Shown here piece after piece: positions 59,862 through 64,000 of a stretch of DNA of 64,000 nucleotides. The notes beneath the pieces are model-generated. The model was not told the DNA's origin and searched no databases. It saw nothing but the letters and a program-made list of their open reading frames with translations. This DNA comes from Hofstenia miamia (lineage: Eukaryota; Xenacoelomorpha; Acoela), in contig SCFE01000001.1 in the NCBI GenBank assembly GCA_004352715.1, positions 2,753,482 to 2,817,481 on the forward strand, read 5' to 3'. Made by a program: the position numbers and the translations under genes. Every line of letters begins with the position of its first letter. Positions within the stretch are counted from its first letter, which is position 1.

Positions 59862-62846
59862 ATATTTCCTTTAAAAAATGATATAACTCAGATGAGTACG
59901 AAGCATTTTGCGCTAAAAAGTTAATTCTCCAAAAGGTGAAAAATTTCTGAAAGCTACTCCTCTCCAATTCACCGGGATACACACATCTGTTCTGAACATT
60001 ACACAACGCTAAATATTTGCACTGGAAAACCTGTGCAATAAAGTTCTGCGGGACCAGAACTTTATCGATCCCTCTCCGTTGAATTTTTTCCCAGTTCTTT
60101 CCCATACCAGTCTTATTAACATTTTTTGTATCATGTTTCCAGACAAAATTAGAAAAATTTTGAGAAAATTAAAATGTGTGATACCGGTCATCACTAAGGA
60201 AAGTGACCGAAATGGGCGGGGGTTGGAGAGATTGGCCGCAAAATCGCATGCGCTACGAACTGCTTCCGCACAGACCAGAGCTACCGTAACTGCGGAATTT
60301 ACTTCTTTTGAGGAAAAATTGTAATGGTTCAGTCAGAAGGATCGATTACGTTTGTTGAGTAAGGTGGGTTGAAGAATATTTACAATTAAGGCTACCAACC
60401 CTGACGTAGAGGGGATCCATTCGAAATGAGTGAAAATGGTGACTGACCAACGTGAAAGATTTTCACCTGACGACATTACTATGTTTTAATGCATAATCTC
60501 AATTATTTTAATTTTTAATGAAGTTTTTCCAGACCCTGTCTTTTTACAAAGAACCGTAGAATTACCTGTGGTATCGGTTCATAGCGTACCGTTATCGTAG
60601 TGTCGGTAGAAATCGCCTACCGCCGAAGCCTAATTGCAGAACGCATTTTTTTAATAGCATCTCAGATACAATATGCCAATCATAAGAAAATTTTAGCAAT
60701 ATGAAAAACAATAATTTTGTTGTTCAAGAAAATTTAGAAAGCAATCTGTTCAAAAGATCGGTTAAATAAAAATGTCCGAGTTTTTGTTAAAATAATTTGT
60801 TAAATTTAATTTATATTGTTAACAATGGTGGGCGTGAGTTGGGCATGTCCCGCGGGTGTGGATGCGAGTTGGATATAGTCACAAATATTTCAAAAGTTTG
60901 TTTTTAACCCTCCAACAGTCGGTTCCAACTTTAGTTTACCATAGCCAAAAATGCTTGTTAACAAAATGTATACACGCAGGCATTAAATGGAAAATACTTG
61001 CAACCGTTTTAGGGTTAAAGATAAAGAAACACCTGGTCGATCTGAGAGAAACTTCTCATATTGTGGGCTTACTGTGACTGAAAGACGGTCCTCACTGGCA
61101 GCTGACACCAACAAATCCTTAGAAATACCAAATTTTTTTCAAAATATCAAAAAATATATTTTAAATTATATAAATTATAAATTATAAAAATTATAAATAT
61201 AATTTATATAAATTATATAAATAAATTTTAAATAATTATAATTTTATCAATTTAATACTTGATTTTTGAAATTCGGGTTGAAATCGGGTTTAAAATTTTC
61301 ATTTCGGAATTGAGTTTGGTTTTAAACTCTCTACACGATTCCAGCACTGATGTGACATTCGACTCATGAACTGACTCCAGCTTTTCTTACTCGTACCCGC
61401 GAGGTGTGAGTTTGTAAATTTTTTTGAATTTTCTCCCCTATAGAAAGTAAAATACTGATAAACATAATACAAATAAATATTTTTATGTTTATCCATTATG
61501 TAACTTAGTTTTTCAACTTGATAAAATTTTTCTTGCCAAGTTACACCTTAAAATATTAAATACATGATATATGTTAGAAGTCAACAAGGTTAGCTAGAAA
61601 ACAAATTAAGGTTAAATGGCTCACTAAACTAAAAAATTTATGCAATTGACTGTATTATACAAAAATCGACATTGAAAATAAATTGGGAGAAGTTGGTAGT
61701 TGCAAATACCTTGGTTCAGGCTTCCCCTTTCTCAATTTTGCATTTCGTAATTAAACACGTTAAAAACATATTACTAAAAGTAAATTTTGTCTTATGCCCT
61801 TTAATGAATATTTTGCAACATCACTGCATCTAATCGGGGGTGAAGCAGGTCGCTCAACCTGCAGATTAGGGCCGTAACATGTCAACTTTTCATAGGTTCG
61901 GGTGGGTTGGGTGAAAATTTTTTTTTAATCCGGTAATTCAAGAACGGCGCCAATTGCTAAAGTGGGGAGATATTTGTTACTTACTATATTGCATTTTACC
62001 ATTTCATTAAATTCAGTTTATTTGTAGTATTTTTTGAAGTAGTTTACCCGCTTCCACACCTGATCAAAATATTGCAGAAATTTGATATAGACATCAATCA
62101 ATGATGAATGTGCACATTAATGTATATATATATATATATTTTATTTTTTTTAATTTCTAACTTTGATTTGGCAAAAAAGTTGTTCTTCTCAGTTGCTATT
62201 GACTGAACTACTAAAAAAAACTATTGCACATATTTACTATTATGCTTGGTTTGTAGCAATTTCCTTCTTTCCATACAAAAACTTTAGTGATTAATTAAGC
62301 TTTTTGCATAGTATTTAAATTAGAAGACCATTTACTCAATGAGATCTGGTTATATTCCTTATAGATTATGTCGCATTTTTCAGAATCTTAATAGCTCGTT
62401 CATAAATGATCAACAATATAATTTCAACGGCTATAGCGGTTGTAAGTGAGATGTTCTTCATTTCTTAGTTTTTGCCGCTTTCTATTAGGACTCTAGTGTT
62501 TCAACAGATACCATTTCGAGACGAAGATAATGCTATGTCACAGCCTGAAACACAGTTAAAAATTGAAACTAATCATGAGCAATTAACTCCACATACTATA
62601 CATGATAAATTCTTATTATATTTGCCCAAACACAGTTTCTATAAATACATTCTGTAGCATCAAAAGCTCTATTTCTAATAAAATTTCTAAGTGCTTCAGT
62701 GATTACCTCAGAATTAGATATTCAACCATAACAATCATAACGTTGAATTCAAGCAGCTCCTCATAAAAAATATTGGATGAAAAGCTTGTTTCTAAATTTA
62801 TTGTTTATTAAATAATAGCTTCTAAATTGAATTAGCTCAAATAGTT
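59862..62846. other. Long stretch without a recognised gene
   Basis: Contains an AT-only low-complexity tract at 61140-61245, a (TA)n at 62122-62140, and small GGGT/CCCG-rich patches near 60830-60870 and 61840-61935. A frame at 62480-62657 follows an acceptor-like TTTCTATTAG and ends in TAG, but no family was recognised. Confidence 0.4.
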
Positions 62847-63316
62847 TTGTTGCCATTTGGCAACATTGCAAAATGAAGGCCATTGCAACTACATATTGAA
62901 ATTGTTATGTAGCATTTCTAATTTGATTTCACTATTCTATGGCAGGATGAAGGCACAGATATTGTATGTCATTTTCAAAATGTCACCTGACGCAGATAAT
63001 CCTGCTAAATCCTTTCGAAATCATGAAACAGTACAGTTGACAGAAATGAGTTCTGAAAAGGGTAGACGTCGTTTACCTCTATGTAAAAGAATTGTGAAGG
63101 TGAAACGTTGTACATGTGAAGTATTTTTGTGCCCAAATAAAGAAAAAACTGCTACAGAGATTTTGCACTCTTTTAACTGTATTCTGGTATTCATTTATTT
63201 ATTATTTCTCTGTAATTTTACAGTTAATACATTTTTACAATTAACCAAATGGTATAATCTATACATTATTTTCAAACGGAATGTTTAAATTTGCATGATT
63301 TTGCCATATGGCAACA
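62847..63316 (+). mobile_element. Possible piggyBac-like remnant between inverted palindromic ends
   Basis: The ends read TGTTGCCATTTGGCAACA (about 62848-62865) and TTTGCCATATGGCAACA (about 63301-63317). They are nearly palindromic and inverted with respect to each other. An open frame between them (62857-63288) has a short Cys-rich segment, LPLCKRIVKVKRCTCEVFLC then PNKEK. This resembles the C-terminal zinc-binding segment of piggyBac-type transposases. No TTAA duplication is visible, and the catalytic core is absent. Confidence 0.35.
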
Positions 63317-64000
63317 AACCCAAAAACATAGTTTCAAGTACAATATTAGTATGATTAGTTTGTAAATTTTGAGATGTTTGCTTGAGCATCTAAAAACGGA
63401 ATTTAAATATTTTTTTTGTCTTGACTAGAAAACTCAAGCAGAAAAGGGTTAAATTATTTTTATAATCGCTTCAAATTACTTTTTCATTTGTAAAAAGCCT
63501 TCAATTTGCTTTCAAACTCTAACTAGTATTTTTCTAATAGAAGCAGAAGAGAAGTAAAATTTTTTACTGATAGAAATTTTCAACATAATTACTGGAAAAC
63601 GGTATAAGTATATTTTGCAACTTTATAAAAGATTACATGTAGACATAAAAATGTACAAAACAGAGAAATATACCACCACATATATATTTAAAATAAATAT
63701 GCATTGTATATTGATGGATGAATATTTATTTTAACATATATCCATTTCAATTAAGCATACCATGAAATTCCAATTCGAATTATGGTGCTTTATATGTTTA
63801 TGCAAAAAGCGTGGGAAGGCATGACTTTGCAATTCTCTTGTGAACCTATAACTTAAAATTTAAATATTTATTAAGCTAAAGGCAATTTTTCAATATTCTT
63901 TGCCATTTGAGCCTGATTTGTGGAAATATAGTAATTCCTTCTCATTCAAGTCGAAAATTTAAATATTTAGAATTCCATTGAATATCTCTTAAAGTAAAAA
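63317..64000. other. AT-rich stretch to the window end
   Basis: Nothing recognised. Confidence 0.45.

Overview
The window is nuclear DNA from an invertebrate animal. It is AT-rich (about 70% A+T by eye). It has spliced genes with GT/AG introns, dense transposon debris of many classes, (TA)n and (ATT)n microsatellites, two assembly gaps (49525-50524 and 52751-53339) and two single N's. I could not fix the phylum. No bacterial-style operons, CRISPR arrays or clear functional tRNA/rRNA genes are visible.

Host genes: (1) four 3'-terminal exons of VPS53 (GARP/EARP tethering complex) on the + strand, 11794-14376; (2) an intronless gene or last exon for a small secreted protein with a cysteine-rich head and helical tail on the - strand, 27377-28027, with a perfect 333-bp tandem copy of its 3' part; (3) the last exon of a divergent ADF/cofilin-fold protein on the + strand, 32242-32690; (4) three exons of a CYP2-clan cytochrome P450 on the - strand, 47354-55738, lacking the N-terminal exon. 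Weaker exon candidates lie at 31722-31906, 36859-37055 and 37558-37800.

Layout: 1-10.2 kb is a nest of - strand mobile DNA. Two decayed copies of a virus-like structural protein gene (1-962 and 9236-9625) bracket a chimeric Ty3/gypsy retrotransposon with long direct repeats at its ends (1764-2135 and 8160-8546) and a duplicated RT-RNase H segment. 10.2-14.5 kb is the end of VPS53, with a ~1.07-kb inverted-repeat element in its last intron. 15-18.7 kb holds three retroelement fragments: a Penelope GIY-YIG end, a 5'-truncated non-LTR RT, and a PHD-finger/RT/restriction-like-endonuclease element. 18.7-27 kb is mostly non-coding with a hAT-like fragment and dispersed repeats. 27-34.7 kb holds the secreted-protein gene, a ~510-bp foldback element, the cofilin exon and a non-LTR fragment. 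35-44.5 kb is largely empty. 44.5-46.2 kb is a Penelope-like element. 47.3-55.7 kb is the P450 gene, whose two visible introns are filled with transposons. 55.9-63.3 kb is DNA-transposon debris: Tc1/mariner, mariner, short inverted-repeat elements and a piggyBac-like tail.

The host genes share no evident pathway. VPS53 acts in endosome-to-Golgi tethering, the ADF-fold protein in actin dynamics, and the P450 is a membrane monooxygenase. What links the region is heavy transposon loading of introns and intergenic DNA.
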